A DNA stretch of 64,000 nucleotides, from the NCBI GenBank assembly GCA_029881725.1, contig JAOUMB010000006.1, forward strand, positions 1 through 64,000, given 5' to 3'. A program made the position numbers and the translations under genes. This stretch comes from Nitrospirota bacterium (GTDB taxonomy: Bacteria > Nitrospirota > JACRHL01). Position 1 is the stretch's first letter; each line of letters opens with the position of its first letter. The notes beneath the pieces are model-generated. The model saw only the letters and a program-made list of their open reading frames with translations, was not told where the DNA came from and did no database searches. Shown piece after piece: positions 1 to 8,119 of the stretch.

Positions 1-437
1 GGGGAGTAAAAATCGAGTCGGGTCAAATAGTTGCGACGGCTTCAGGGTGACGCCATCCCACCCAATCCATTCCCCCTCACCGGGTGCTGCCCGGCCCAGG
101 GCCGGATGCGCACGGCAGCGATTGCTGCCGCGCGCAGGACCCCGGAGCACTTCGCGGGAGGCTAAGTTGCCGGTGCGTTAACGGTTTAAACGGCCGATTC
201 TTTCCGATTGATTACCGATTGGCTCTCGCATGGTGGATTCGGGCGGGAGGGGGTGGGGTGGCAGGCGCCAGATGTGGGTGAATCGGGGTATGGTTTCGCG
301 TATTCTGTCGCAGACGAGCGGGCTGCACGGAAGGAGAGCGCCGTTGGATGGGGTATGTTGCCCGGAAATTCGTGAATCGAGGGTTGATTATCCGGAACAT
401 TCTCAATGTTATCTCCATATGCAAGAAAGGTTGCTAG
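1..437. other. Gene-free left edge with hairpins and direct repeats
   Basis: No convincing gene lies here; the short open frames have no family features. It holds two adjacent perfect inverted repeats: CCGGCCC/GGGCCGG at 91-105 with one central base, and CGGCAGC-GATT-GCTGCCG at 113-130. Neither is followed by a T tract, so they are not classical terminators. Three CCGATT copies follow at 194-220. The stretch is probably the regulatory and leader region of the AT-rich gene that starts at 438. Confidence 0.5.
194..220 (+). repeat. Three helically phased CCGATT direct repeats
   Basis: CCGATT occurs at 194-199, 204-209 and 215-220, so the starts are 10 and 11 bp apart, about one helical turn. 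Response regulators of the OmpR/PhoB type bind such phased direct repeats. The regulator here is unknown, and binding is only inferred. Confidence 0.4.
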
Positions 438-1127
438 GTGAACATTAACGAGCTATCAAGAATTCTTAAAAAGGCGCTCAGTTCCGGGATTAACGTGCCT
501 GATATTCCTCAGGAAATGGAAGGATTTATTTATTCACAATCACTCCAGTCACTCGTTAGTACGAATCCAAGTATAAAAAATGAGTTACTGGATTTTTTTG
601 CCAATAATAAAGAGCTGTCAATATTCGATAATAAAATATTTAACCAAGGAGGTTATTGTCGGTCCATTGTTCAATACCATACCCTGCTCAAATGGCTTTT
701 GTATAAAACGCATGAAGTAGGTATTGATGAAGCGGTTTCGAGTCTCGATAAGTATTTGCATTCCGACGGAAATCCAGTCATTCAGGTTTTGGCAATATCT
801 GGGCTAGAAGTCGATGACACAGTAGATCTGTCGCATGGTATCCAATTGACTCCGTTCTCCGCATTGCCAAACTCTATGCAGAAAGATATGTTAGACCCCC
901 CCTTTCTAAGATCAGATAAATTGGCAACAATGGGCCTTCAGTCGGGGGTTTTGAATCTGCCTGAGAGAGTTGTGTATGCAAGGCCAAGCGCTGCATTAGT
1001 CCGGAAGATTACGCTGTCTCCAAAGTCATATGTTCTAGATGCCGAAGTTGCGGACAATACTGATTCATCCAAGTTGCTGTATGAGTCCTGTGAGTGTCTT
1101 ACGTGTCCTCTTAACCTTCTAGGCTGA
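438..1127 (+). CDS. Hypothetical protein, AT-rich orphan
   Basis: This 229-residue protein is not recognised. The GTG start at 438 has an AAGAAAGG-like ribosome site about 8 bases upstream. There is no signal peptide and no clear membrane segment. The N-terminal 120 residues look helical, and the C-terminus ends abruptly after a Cys-rich ESCECLTC stretch. Base composition is strikingly AT-rich, with A/T third positions and runs of A and T, unlike the GC-rich genes that follow, which suggests recent acquisition. The segment GIQLTPFSALP loosely recalls N-terminal regions of HEPN-type proteins, but I would not assign that family. It may be a truncated version of a longer protein, since no partner domain follows before the convergent gene. 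Confidence 0.6.
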   Translation: MNINELSRILKKALSSGINVPDIPQEMEGFIYSQSLQSLVSTNPSIKNELLDFFANNKELSIFDNKIFNQGGYCRSIVQYHTLLKWLLYKTHEVGIDEAVSSLDKYLHSDGNPVIQVLAISGLEVDDTVDLSHGIQLTPFSALPNSMQKDMLDPPFLRSDKLATMGLQSGVLNLPERVVYARPSAALVRKITLSPKSYVLDAEVADNTDSSKLLYESCECLTCPLNLLG

Positions 1128-1295
1128 CGAATAGATTGACGGTCTCGATGGGCCGTCTGCCTTGGTTTCGGTAGCCCAGATGGGGCCGCTCAAACGATCA
1201 AAAAAATCATCAGTGATGGGGGTTTTCCGGTTTGGGATGATATTATTCTTGGGGATTGATAACAGCACACCCAATCACCGCCTTCCGCGCGGCAG

Positions 1296-2213
1296 CTACC
1301 CCGGATTCCCCGGTTTCACCAGCATGGGGGCGGGGATGTCCATGGAATGGACTTCCACCACCACTTCCATTTCCAGAAAGTCGTTCGGGTCGCCGTCGTA
1401 GGTGCCAGAAACGGGCATGGCCTGGCTGGGGTCGCGGGCGACGGCCACGGGGATCAGGTTGTTGCCGCCGTGGGAGCCGTTGGTGGGATCGAACTCCACC
1501 CATCCGGCGCCGGGCAGGTACACCTGCACCCAGGCGTGGGTGGAACCGGCTCCGGCGATGTTGGATTCCACCCCGTCCAGCGCCGAATCATATAGATAGC
1601 CGCTCACGAAGCGCGCCGCCAGCCCCACGCTGCGCACCGCCTCCATCATGAACAGGGCATAGTCGCGGCAGCTTCCCGCGCCGCGTTCCAGGGTTTCCAC
1701 CGGGGTTTGCACCCCCGGCTCCTGGCGCACTTCGTAGCGGAAGGCGTTGCGGATGTCGCGGGTGATGCCGATCAGAAAATCCTCGGTGTCCATGTCGCCC
1801 GCCAGGGACAGGCGCTCGCGGGTCCATTCGATCACGTGCCGGTCCGGGTCCGGGTGGTGGCGCTCGATGTTGCGGCCCAGGTCGGGCACTTCGCGGGCGG
1901 AATAGCTGAACGGCAGCTTTTGCGCGTAGGGGTCGATGCAGAAGGTGGGGTCCTCGCTCGGGTAGCGGTCGAGGATGAAGGTGTTTTCGATGCAAAGCTC
2001 GTCGGACGGTTGCAGAATGTCGGCAATCGCCACGGAGTTGCTGAACACGTCGTGCATCCAGCGCACGTTGGCGTCGGGCTGGATCAGCAGGCGGGAACTG
2101 AGCAGGCGCAGGTCGTGGCTTTCGCGCGGGCGCAGCATGAGGCGGTGCTCGCCGAATTTGACCGGACGTTTGTAGCGATAGATGGTTTTGTGTTCAACGG
2201 TAAGGCGTTGCAC
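1296..2213 (-). CDS. Transglutaminase-like cysteine protease family protein
   Basis: This 305-residue protein has a bacterial transglutaminase N-terminal beta domain (about 1-100) followed by a transglutaminase-like core. The catalytic triad is visible: Cys182 in GAGSCRDYA, His226 in GSTHAWVQV and Asp242 in VEFDPTNG. There is no signal peptide, so it is probably cytoplasmic. Members of this family act as cysteine peptidases or amide-forming enzymes; the substrate is unknown. It is the last gene of a three-gene minus-strand operon, 21 bases after the alpha-E gene, an arrangement conserved in many proteobacteria and thought to act on or build a peptide-like product. Confidence 0.9.
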   Translation of the reverse strand: MQRLTVEHKTIYRYKRPVKFGEHRLMLRPRESHDLRLLSSRLLIQPDANVRWMHDVFSNSVAIADILQPSDELCIENTFILDRYPSEDPTFCIDPYAQKLPFSYSAREVPDLGRNIERHHPDPDRHVIEWTRERLSLAGDMDTEDFLIGITRDIRNAFRYEVRQEPGVQTPVETLERGAGSCRDYALFMMEAVRSVGLAARFVSGYLYDSALDGVESNIAGAGSTHAWVQVYLPGAGWVEFDPTNGSHGGNNLIPVAVARDPSQAMPVSGTYDGDPNDFLEMEVVVEVHSMDIPAPMLVKPGNPG

Positions 2214-2234
2214 GGTGTGCCCTGTGTCGGCTGG

Positions 2235-3176
2235 TTAGCCCATGCGGAAGTAAGCGGAAGCGATTTCGTCGGACACGTGAATCAGGCCCTGTTCCAGCTT
2301 GTCGAGAAAGTCCCTCAACACCGGTGCGGTGATCCTGTGTCCCAAACCGGTTTCCAGCACAAAGTTCAATCGGGTGCAGGCATTTTCCACCGCCGGAACC
2401 CGTGGCTGCCCGCGCCGCAACACCAGGTTCTCGATGTGGATCTCCACGGCCCCCACACATAGTTTAACCGAGCGCGGGAAGCCTTCGTCGTGCAGAAGAA
2501 AATTTATGATGTCGGCCCGCCGGTGCCCACGCGGGCGCACCCAGCGGAAGGCATGATAGGCCGCCACCGAGCGCAGCAGGGCGTTCCAGCGCACGGTGTT
2601 CACCGCGTCCCGGTCCTCCTCGAGCAGATCGCACCCCAGATACAGCACGCGGGTGGTCTGGTCGGCGCGTTCGATGTATTTGCCCATGGAATAGAAGTGC
2701 CAGGCCGGGCCCCGGAAAAAGGTGCCCTCGGCGATGCCTTCGAAGGTCTGGCAGGCTTCCTTCATCTCCTTGCACAGCCGGGAGATGTTGGTGGGCCAGA
2801 TGTCGCGCTGGGTGAGTTGGGCCACGCGGGTGTGGAAGGTGTTGAGCTGGGTCCACATTTCGGTGCTGATCAGGTGGCGGATGGAACGGGCGTTCTCGCG
2901 CGCCATGCTCACGGTGCTGGTGAGGGAGCCGGGGTTGTGCGGGTCCAGCACGTAAAAATGCAGGATGTCGTGCTCCCCCGGCTCGTCGTGCCGCTCGCGG
3001 AAGCGCTCGCCGTCGCCATAGATTTCCAGCACCCGGCCCCAGTCGGGCGCGCCGTGGGATTCGCGCGCGTAGGTTTCGTTGATGTCCAGAATGCGCGCAA
3101 GGTTGTCCACCCGCTCGATGTAGCGGCCGAGCCAGAACACGTTCTGGGCGAAGCGTGCTAGCAGCGTGTTAGACAA
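2235..3176 (-). CDS. Alpha-E domain-containing protein
   Basis: This 313-residue, largely alpha-helical protein matches the alpha-E family (bacterial domain of unknown function). The typical start LLARFAQNVFWLGRYIERVD is present, with many conserved Glu, Arg and His residues. No enzymatic motif is known for the family. It overlaps the preceding ATP-grasp gene by 8 bases and is followed closely by the transglutaminase gene, so the three are almost certainly co-translated. In other genomes alpha-E is found with, or fused to, the circularly permuted ATP-grasp protein, which suggests that they form a complex. Confidence 0.9.
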   Translation of the reverse strand: MSNTLLARFAQNVFWLGRYIERVDNLARILDINETYARESHGAPDWGRVLEIYGDGERFRERHDEPGEHDILHFYVLDPHNPGSLTSTVSMARENARSIRHLISTEMWTQLNTFHTRVAQLTQRDIWPTNISRLCKEMKEACQTFEGIAEGTFFRGPAWHFYSMGKYIERADQTTRVLYLGCDLLEEDRDAVNTVRWNALLRSVAAYHAFRWVRPRGHRRADIINFLLHDEGFPRSVKLCVGAVEIHIENLVLRRGQPRVPAVENACTRLNFVLETGLGHRITAPVLRDFLDKLEQGLIHVSDEIASAYFRMG

Positions 3177-4632
3177 GGACCCAGGTATCCTTTGATCCGC
3201 CGCCCTGCGACGAGTTGACGATCAGCGAGCCGCGCCGCAAGGCCACGCGGGTGAGGCCGCCGGGCAGCACCCAGGTGGATTCGCCGGTGACCGCGAAGGG
3301 GCGCAGGTCCACATGGCGCGGCTCCACCCCGGTGCGGGTGAGGGTGGGGCACACGGAAAGGTTCACCAGCGGCTGGCTGATGAAGTTGTCCGGGTCGGCC
3401 TTGAGCTTGCGGCGCAGGTCGGCCAGGGTGCGCTTGCTGGCCTGCGGGCCGATCACCACGCCGTAGCCGCCGGATTCGCCCACCGGCTTGGTGACCAGCT
3501 GGTCCAGGTGCTCCAGGGTATAGGCCAGCCCCTCCGCCTCGCGGCAGATGTGGGTGGGCACGTTGTGGAGAATGGGCTCCTCCGCCAGATAGTATTGAAC
3601 GATGCGCGGCATGTAGGCATACACCGCCTTGTCGTCGGCCACCCCGGTGCCCACGGCGTTGGCCAGCGTCACGTTGCCCTTGCGGTAGGCCTCGAACAGG
3701 CCGGGCACGCCCAGGGCGCTGTCGGGGCGGAAGGCGGCGGGGTCCAGAAAGTCGTCGTCGATGCGGCGGTAGATCACGTGCACCGGTTCCAGCCCGCGGA
3801 TGGTGCGCATGTAGACCTTGTCGCGCTCCACCACCAGATCGCGCCCTTCCACCAGCGGCACGCCCATTTCGCGGGCCAGGAAGATGTGCTCGAAGTAGGC
3901 GCTGTTGTAGACCCCCGGCGACATGAGCGCGATGGCCGGGTCGCTGATCCCTTCGGGGGCCACATCGGCCAATGCCTTGGCCAGTTGGCGGCCGTAGTCG
4001 TCCACGTCGGCGATGGAGATGCCTTCGGCCAGATCGGGAAACGAGCGCATCATCAGGTGGCGGTTTTCGATCACGTAGGACACGCCGGACGGGGTGCGGG
4101 CGTTGTCTTCCAGCACCCGGAAATTGCCTTCGTCGTCGCGCACGATGTCGGTGCCGCAGATGTGGACGTAGGTGCCCCGCGCGGGGGTGAACCCCTGCAT
4201 TTCGGCCCGGTAGTTGTGGTTGCCCAGCACCAGTTCGGCGGGGATCACGCCGTCCTTGATGATTTTCTGGTCGTGATAGATGTCGTGCAGAAACAGGTTG
4301 AGGGCGGCCACCCGCTGGATGACGCCGGTTTCGATGCGGTTCCAGTCGCTGGCCGGGAGCACGCGGGGGATCACGTCGAACGGCAGGGTGCGGTCGATGG
4401 ATTTTTCGCCGGAATAGACGGTAAAGGTGATGCCCAGATCGAACAGTTCGCGCTCCGCCGAGCGGGCCCGGCGGCGCAGGGCGGGCAGGTCGAACCGGTT
4501 CAGGCGGTCGCGGATGGGGCGAACGCTGTCCGCCCCGCGCGGCCCGAACATTTCGCAATAGAAGTCCCCCGGGCTGTAGTCCGCAAACACCCCTCGGGGG
4601 GACGCGGTCGGATGGGTGCGGGGCGGGGCCAT
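3169..4632 (-). CDS. Circularly permuted ATP-grasp type 2 family protein
   Basis: This 487-residue protein belongs to the circularly permuted ATP-grasp family, predicted ATP-dependent carboxylate-amine ligases. Family-like segments include YRIDDDFLDP and KPVGESGGYGVVIGP, the latter resembling the glycine-rich nucleotide-binding loop. The start is placed at ATG 4632 (MAPPRTHP); a longer frame to 4779 exists, but its extra 49 residues are low-complexity and not family-like. A TATAGT hexamer only about 6 bases upstream of 4632 would give an almost leaderless message. It heads the operon with alpha-E and transglutaminase and is divergent from comM. The substrate is unknown; ligation of glutamate or a similar amino acid to a peptide is an inference from the fold. 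Confidence 0.88.
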   Translation of the reverse strand: MAPPRTHPTASPRGVFADYSPGDFYCEMFGPRGADSVRPIRDRLNRFDLPALRRRARSAERELFDLGITFTVYSGEKSIDRTLPFDVIPRVLPASDWNRIETGVIQRVAALNLFLHDIYHDQKIIKDGVIPAELVLGNHNYRAEMQGFTPARGTYVHICGTDIVRDDEGNFRVLEDNARTPSGVSYVIENRHLMMRSFPDLAEGISIADVDDYGRQLAKALADVAPEGISDPAIALMSPGVYNSAYFEHIFLAREMGVPLVEGRDLVVERDKVYMRTIRGLEPVHVIYRRIDDDFLDPAAFRPDSALGVPGLFEAYRKGNVTLANAVGTGVADDKAVYAYMPRIVQYYLAEEPILHNVPTHICREAEGLAYTLEHLDQLVTKPVGESGGYGVVIGPQASKRTLADLRRKLKADPDNFISQPLVNLSVCPTLTRTGVEPRHVDLRPFAVTGESTWVLPGGLTRVALRRGSLIVNSSQGGGSKDTWVLV

Positions 4633-4822
4633 GGGGTAACTATAGATCAGTTCACCACCGGAAATACAGGGTGGCGGCGAAGGAATCGCACGGGCAGGAG
4701 GGATTGATTTACAGTGTGGGAGATTAGCGAAGCGATGGCTTGTAAAGCGGGTGGCGTGGGTGGTACCGTGCCGGTTCACGGGGCAATTGTTGTGCGCATT
4801 CGGGGGGGATAGGGGACTTGCT

Positions 4823-6352
4823 TTGCTTTCACGGGTAATGAGCGGCGCGGTGCTGGGGCTGGATGCCTATCCGGTGGAGGTGGAGGTGGACATCGCCAAC
4901 GGCCTGCCCGCGTTTTCCATCGTCGGCCTGCCGGATGCGGCGGTCAAGGAGAGCAAGGATCGGGTGCAGGCGGCGCTCAAGAACAGCGGCCTGCCGTTCC
5001 CGGTCAAGCGCATCACCGTGAACCTGGCCCCGGCGGACGTGCGCAAGGAGGGCTCCGCCTTCGACCTGCCCGCCGCGGTGGGCATTCTGGTGGCGGACGG
5101 CATCGTGCCGGAATCCGCCGCCGAAGGCATGATGGTGGTGGGGGAACTGGCCCTCGACGGCCGCGTGAAGCCGGTGCGCGGGGCCCTGTCGCTGGCGATT
5201 CTGGCGGAAAAATCGGACAACGTGCGCGGTCTGGTGGTGCCCCGGGAAAACGGGCGCGAGGCGGCGGTGTGCGCGGGGGTGGCGGTGTATGGGGTGAGCT
5301 CGCTGGCGGAGTTGATCGCCTTCATGCGCGGCGACGCGGACGACCTGCGGGTGAAGCCCGACATCACCCCGCTGGCGGTAGCGCCGGGCACCGCGCCGGA
5401 TTTTGCCGAGGTCACCGGTCAGGCGTTTGCCAAGCGGGCGCTGGAGGTGGCGGCGGCGGGCGGGCACAACGTGCTGATGGTGGGGCCGCCCGGCTCCGGC
5501 AAGAGCATGCTGGCGCGGCGCATGGCGGGCATTCTGCCGCCGCTGGAACTGCCCGAGGCCATCGACGTGACCCGCGTGCACAGCGTGGCGGGGATGCTGT
5601 CCGGCGGGCAGGGGCTGGTGGGGGAGCGGCCCTACCGGGCGCCGCATCACACCATTTCGGACGTGGGGCTGATCGGCGGCGGCGCGGTGCCGCGTCCGGG
5701 GGAGGTGAGCCTGTCCAACCACGGGGTGCTGTTTCTGGACGAGTTGCCCGAGTTCCGCCGTCCCGCCCTGGAGGTGCTGCGCCAGCCGCTGGAGGACGGC
5801 ACCGTGACCATCAGCCGCGCGGCGGCGTCCCTTTCGTATCCGGCGCGCTTCATTCTGGTGGCGGCCATGAACCCGTGCCCGTGCGGCTATCTGACCGATC
5901 CGTCCCGCGACTGCCGCTGCACCCCGCGCGAGGTGTCCCGGTACCGGGGGCGCATTTCCGGTCCGCTGCTGGACCGCATCGACCTGCACGTGGACGTGCC
6001 CGCCGTGCCGGTGGGCGAGCTGATGGGCCGGACCCGCGAGGAGCCGTCGGAGGCCATCGCCAAGCGCGTGGCGGCGGCCCGCGAGCGCCAGCGGGCGCGG
6101 CTGGGTGGCGTGCGCCCCAACGCCACCATGGGCACCGAGGAGGTCAACCGCCACTGCGCCCTGGATGCGCGGGGCGAGGGGATTTTGCGGCAGGCGGTGG
6201 CGCGCCTGGGCCTTTCGGCGCGCGCCTTTCACCGCACGTTGAAGGTGGCGCGCACCATTGCCGACCTGGAGGGGGCCGAAACGGTGGGCGCCGGTCACGT
6301 GGCCGAGGCCATCCAGTACCGGCAGCCGGATACGGGCGTGCGCAGCGCCTAG
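4823..6352 (+). CDS. comM: YifB/ComM family Mg chelatase-like AAA ATPase
   Basis: This 509-residue ATPase is of the ComM/YifB family. ComM is known as a hexameric helicase that promotes branch migration during natural transformation. Domains in order: an N-terminal Lon-protease-like fold (about 1-180), a Mg-chelatase AAA core with Walker A GPPGSGKS and Walker B VLFLDELPE, the Cys cluster CPCGYLTDPSRDCRC, and a C-terminal Mg-chelatase lid. The start chosen is TTG 4823, preceded by AGGGGA at 6 bases, because it gives the family-typical MLSRVMSGAVLGLDAYPVEV. A longer ATG start at 4751 adds residues unlike the family. It stands alone, divergent from the ATP-grasp operon and convergent with the MFS gene 4 bases away. 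Confidence 0.95.
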   Translation: MLSRVMSGAVLGLDAYPVEVEVDIANGLPAFSIVGLPDAAVKESKDRVQAALKNSGLPFPVKRITVNLAPADVRKEGSAFDLPAAVGILVADGIVPESAAEGMMVVGELALDGRVKPVRGALSLAILAEKSDNVRGLVVPRENGREAAVCAGVAVYGVSSLAELIAFMRGDADDLRVKPDITPLAVAPGTAPDFAEVTGQAFAKRALEVAAAGGHNVLMVGPPGSGKSMLARRMAGILPPLELPEAIDVTRVHSVAGMLSGGQGLVGERPYRAPHHTISDVGLIGGGAVPRPGEVSLSNHGVLFLDELPEFRRPALEVLRQPLEDGTVTISRAAASLSYPARFILVAAMNPCPCGYLTDPSRDCRCTPREVSRYRGRISGPLLDRIDLHVDVPAVPVGELMGRTREEPSEAIAKRVAAARERQRARLGGVRPNATMGTEEVNRHCALDARGEGILRQAVARLGLSARAFHRTLKVARTIADLEGAETVGAGHVAEAIQYRQPDTGVRSA

Positions 6353-6356
6353 GGGA

Positions 6357-7652
6357 TCAGGCGTCGGCCCGCGCCTGCGCCCGCCCCTTCTCCACGTCCA
6401 CCGTGAACAGCAGCAGGGCGCCGAGCACAAAAAAGCCGCCCACCGCCAGCAGCCCGGCGCGGCCCGTCCCGAGGGCGGCGGTGGCCGCCGCGAACACCAG
6501 CGGGCCCGCCACCGAGGCGGCCTTTTCGGCCACCGCGAACAGGGAAAAGCACGCCGCCGAATGGGACGCCGGGATCAGGCTGGCGAACAGGGAGCGGGAC
6601 AGGGCCTGGGTGCCCCCCTGCACCAGCCCCACCAGCGCGGCCAGCATGTAGAAATGCGCGGCCGTCTGCATGCGGTTGCCGAGCACCGTGATGCACAGGT
6701 AGACGGCCAGCCCCATGAACAGGGCCGGGCGGGTGCCGATGCGCCCGGCCACCGCGCCGAACAGGAACGCACACGGGATGCCCACGAACTGCACCAGCAC
6801 AATGGCGCCGATCATGGCGTTCGACGGCAGGCCGATCTCGGCCCCGTATACGGTGGCCATGCGGATCACGGTCACGATGCCGTCGTTGTAGACCAGAAAT
6901 GCCAGCAGAAACAGCCCCGCCTGCGGATAGCGGCGCAGGATGCGCACGGTGTCGGCCAGATCGGTCAGGCCGGTGCGCAGGGCGTTGGCGGTGGTGGCGG
7001 CACGGGGGGCAATGGCCGGTTCCGGCACCCGGCGCAACAGGGGGATGGTGAACAGCAGCCACCACAGGGCCACGGCCACGAACACCGCGCGTGCCGCCGC
7101 ATTGCCGTCCGCCAGTCCGAACGGTTGAGGGAAGGTGATGACCGCCAGCCCCCCCGCCAGGATCAGCCCGCCACCCAGATAGCCCAGGGCGTATCCGGCG
7201 GTGGATACCCGGTCCAGTTCATCGGGCCGGGCCACGTGGGGCAGCAGGGCGTCGTAGAAGACAAAACTGCCATAAGCCCCCAGGTTGCCCAGGGCGAACA
7301 GGGTCAACCCGGCCAGCCAGTCGCCGGGGCCGGGGGCGGAAAGCAGCAGGGTGGCGGTGGTCCCCAGCAGGACAAAGGCGGCCAGCAGCGATTTTTTAAT
7401 GGGGTAGCGGTCGGCCAGGGTGCCCAGCAGCGGGGCGGTAAGCGCCACCGCCGCCAGGGCCAGGGCGGTGCCGGTGGCAAAATGGGCGGTGGCGGTGGAG
7501 GCCTCCATGCCGGTGGCCAGGGTTTTTTGAAAGTAGACCGGAAACACGGCGGTGATCACCACCGTGATGTAGGCGGAGTTGGCCCAGTCGTACAGGGCCC
7601 AGGCACGCAATTCCGGACGGCCGAGGCCGAGCCGCGCGAACAGCCGGTGCAA
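6357..7652 (-). CDS. Atg22/UMF1-like MFS transporter
   Basis: This is a 431-residue integral membrane protein with about 12 predicted transmembrane segments. The opening WALYDWANSAYITVVITAV is the signature of the Atg22-like / UMF1 branch of the major facilitator superfamily, relatives of vacuolar amino-acid effluxers. The bacterial substrate is unknown. The start appears to be TTG 7652, 5 bases after the stop of the PstS-like gene, so it is the third gene of a minus-strand operon with the barrel and PstS-like genes. The final residues RAQARADA are a short cytoplasmic tail. Confidence 0.88.
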   Translation of the reverse strand: MHRLFARLGLGRPELRAWALYDWANSAYITVVITAVFPVYFQKTLATGMEASTATAHFATGTALALAAVALTAPLLGTLADRYPIKKSLLAAFVLLGTTATLLLSAPGPGDWLAGLTLFALGNLGAYGSFVFYDALLPHVARPDELDRVSTAGYALGYLGGGLILAGGLAVITFPQPFGLADGNAAARAVFVAVALWWLLFTIPLLRRVPEPAIAPRAATTANALRTGLTDLADTVRILRRYPQAGLFLLAFLVYNDGIVTVIRMATVYGAEIGLPSNAMIGAIVLVQFVGIPCAFLFGAVAGRIGTRPALFMGLAVYLCITVLGNRMQTAAHFYMLAALVGLVQGGTQALSRSLFASLIPASHSAACFSLFAVAEKAASVAGPLVFAAATAALGTGRAGLLAVGGFFVLGALLLFTVDVEKGRAQARADA

Positions 7653-7657
7653 GGCGG

Positions 7658-8110
7658 TTACCGCACCCGCAGCGTTTTGACCGTGAGGTTGCGCAAATGG
7701 GTTCCGGCCGCGACAAAGCCGATGGCGCCGGGGGTTTTGGCAACGTAGTTGACCACCAGGTCCGGGTTGGAAAAGCTGCGCGGCGGGCGGCGCCCGGAGG
7801 TCATGGCCTCGCGAATCCAGAAACTGGCGATGTCCTCCACCAGGGTGTTCAGGGTCGCTTTATAAAACGCCTCGCGGGTGCCGGTGGCCCCGGCCAGTTC
7901 CACCGGCACGATGCGGGTGCCGTCCGGCCACTCGGTCACGTCGCGGGTGAACATGCGTCCCAGTTCATCCAGCGCCACGGCATTCACCGGCACGTCCGGG
8001 TGGGCGATGACCAGGAACAGTTCGTCGGCCAGGGCGGTGCCGGGCATGATCAGCACGCCCAGCATCGCCAGGAGGGGAAAAAACACCAGCCCAATGTTTC
8101 GTGCACGCAT
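7658..8110 (-). CDS. Small PstS-like periplasmic substrate-binding protein
   Basis: This 150-residue protein has a clear signal peptide (about 1-28, cleavage after ALA). The mature part resembles one lobe of PstS-type phosphate-binding proteins: it has the LGRMFTRDVTEWPDGTRIVPV segment and the late NPDLVVNYVAKTPGAIGFV segment, where the family has GxIGY. It is about half the length of a true PstS, and no pst permease genes are nearby. It follows the barrel gene by 9 bases. Such short PstS-like proteins paired with a porin-like protein are seen in other proteobacteria, where the role is unclear; they may act as ligand sensors or scavengers. Confidence 0.8.
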   Translation of the reverse strand: MRARNIGLVFFPLLAMLGVLIMPGTALADELFLVIAHPDVPVNAVALDELGRMFTRDVTEWPDGTRIVPVELAGATGTREAFYKATLNTLVEDIASFWIREAMTSGRRPPRSFSNPDLVVNYVAKTPGAIGFVAAGTHLRNLTVKTLRVR

Positions 8111-8119
8111 GGTGTTTTC

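Noticed and set aside
194..220. CCGATT repeats as a CRISPR or tandem repeat array
   Set aside because: Only three 6-base units without spacers of regular length; no cas gene is near.
84..424. Short overlapping open frames at the left edge
   Set aside because: They are of biased composition with no ribosome site or family-like sequence; hairpins and repeats explain the region better.
1162..1651. Plus-strand open frames after the orphan gene
   Set aside because: They run antisense into the transglutaminase gene and show no protein-like pattern.
4829..6430. Long minus-strand open frame of 533 codons opposite comM
   Set aside because: It is the antisense shadow of a clear ComM gene; its His/Arg/Gln-rich translation has no family features. 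Such frames are common at this GC content.
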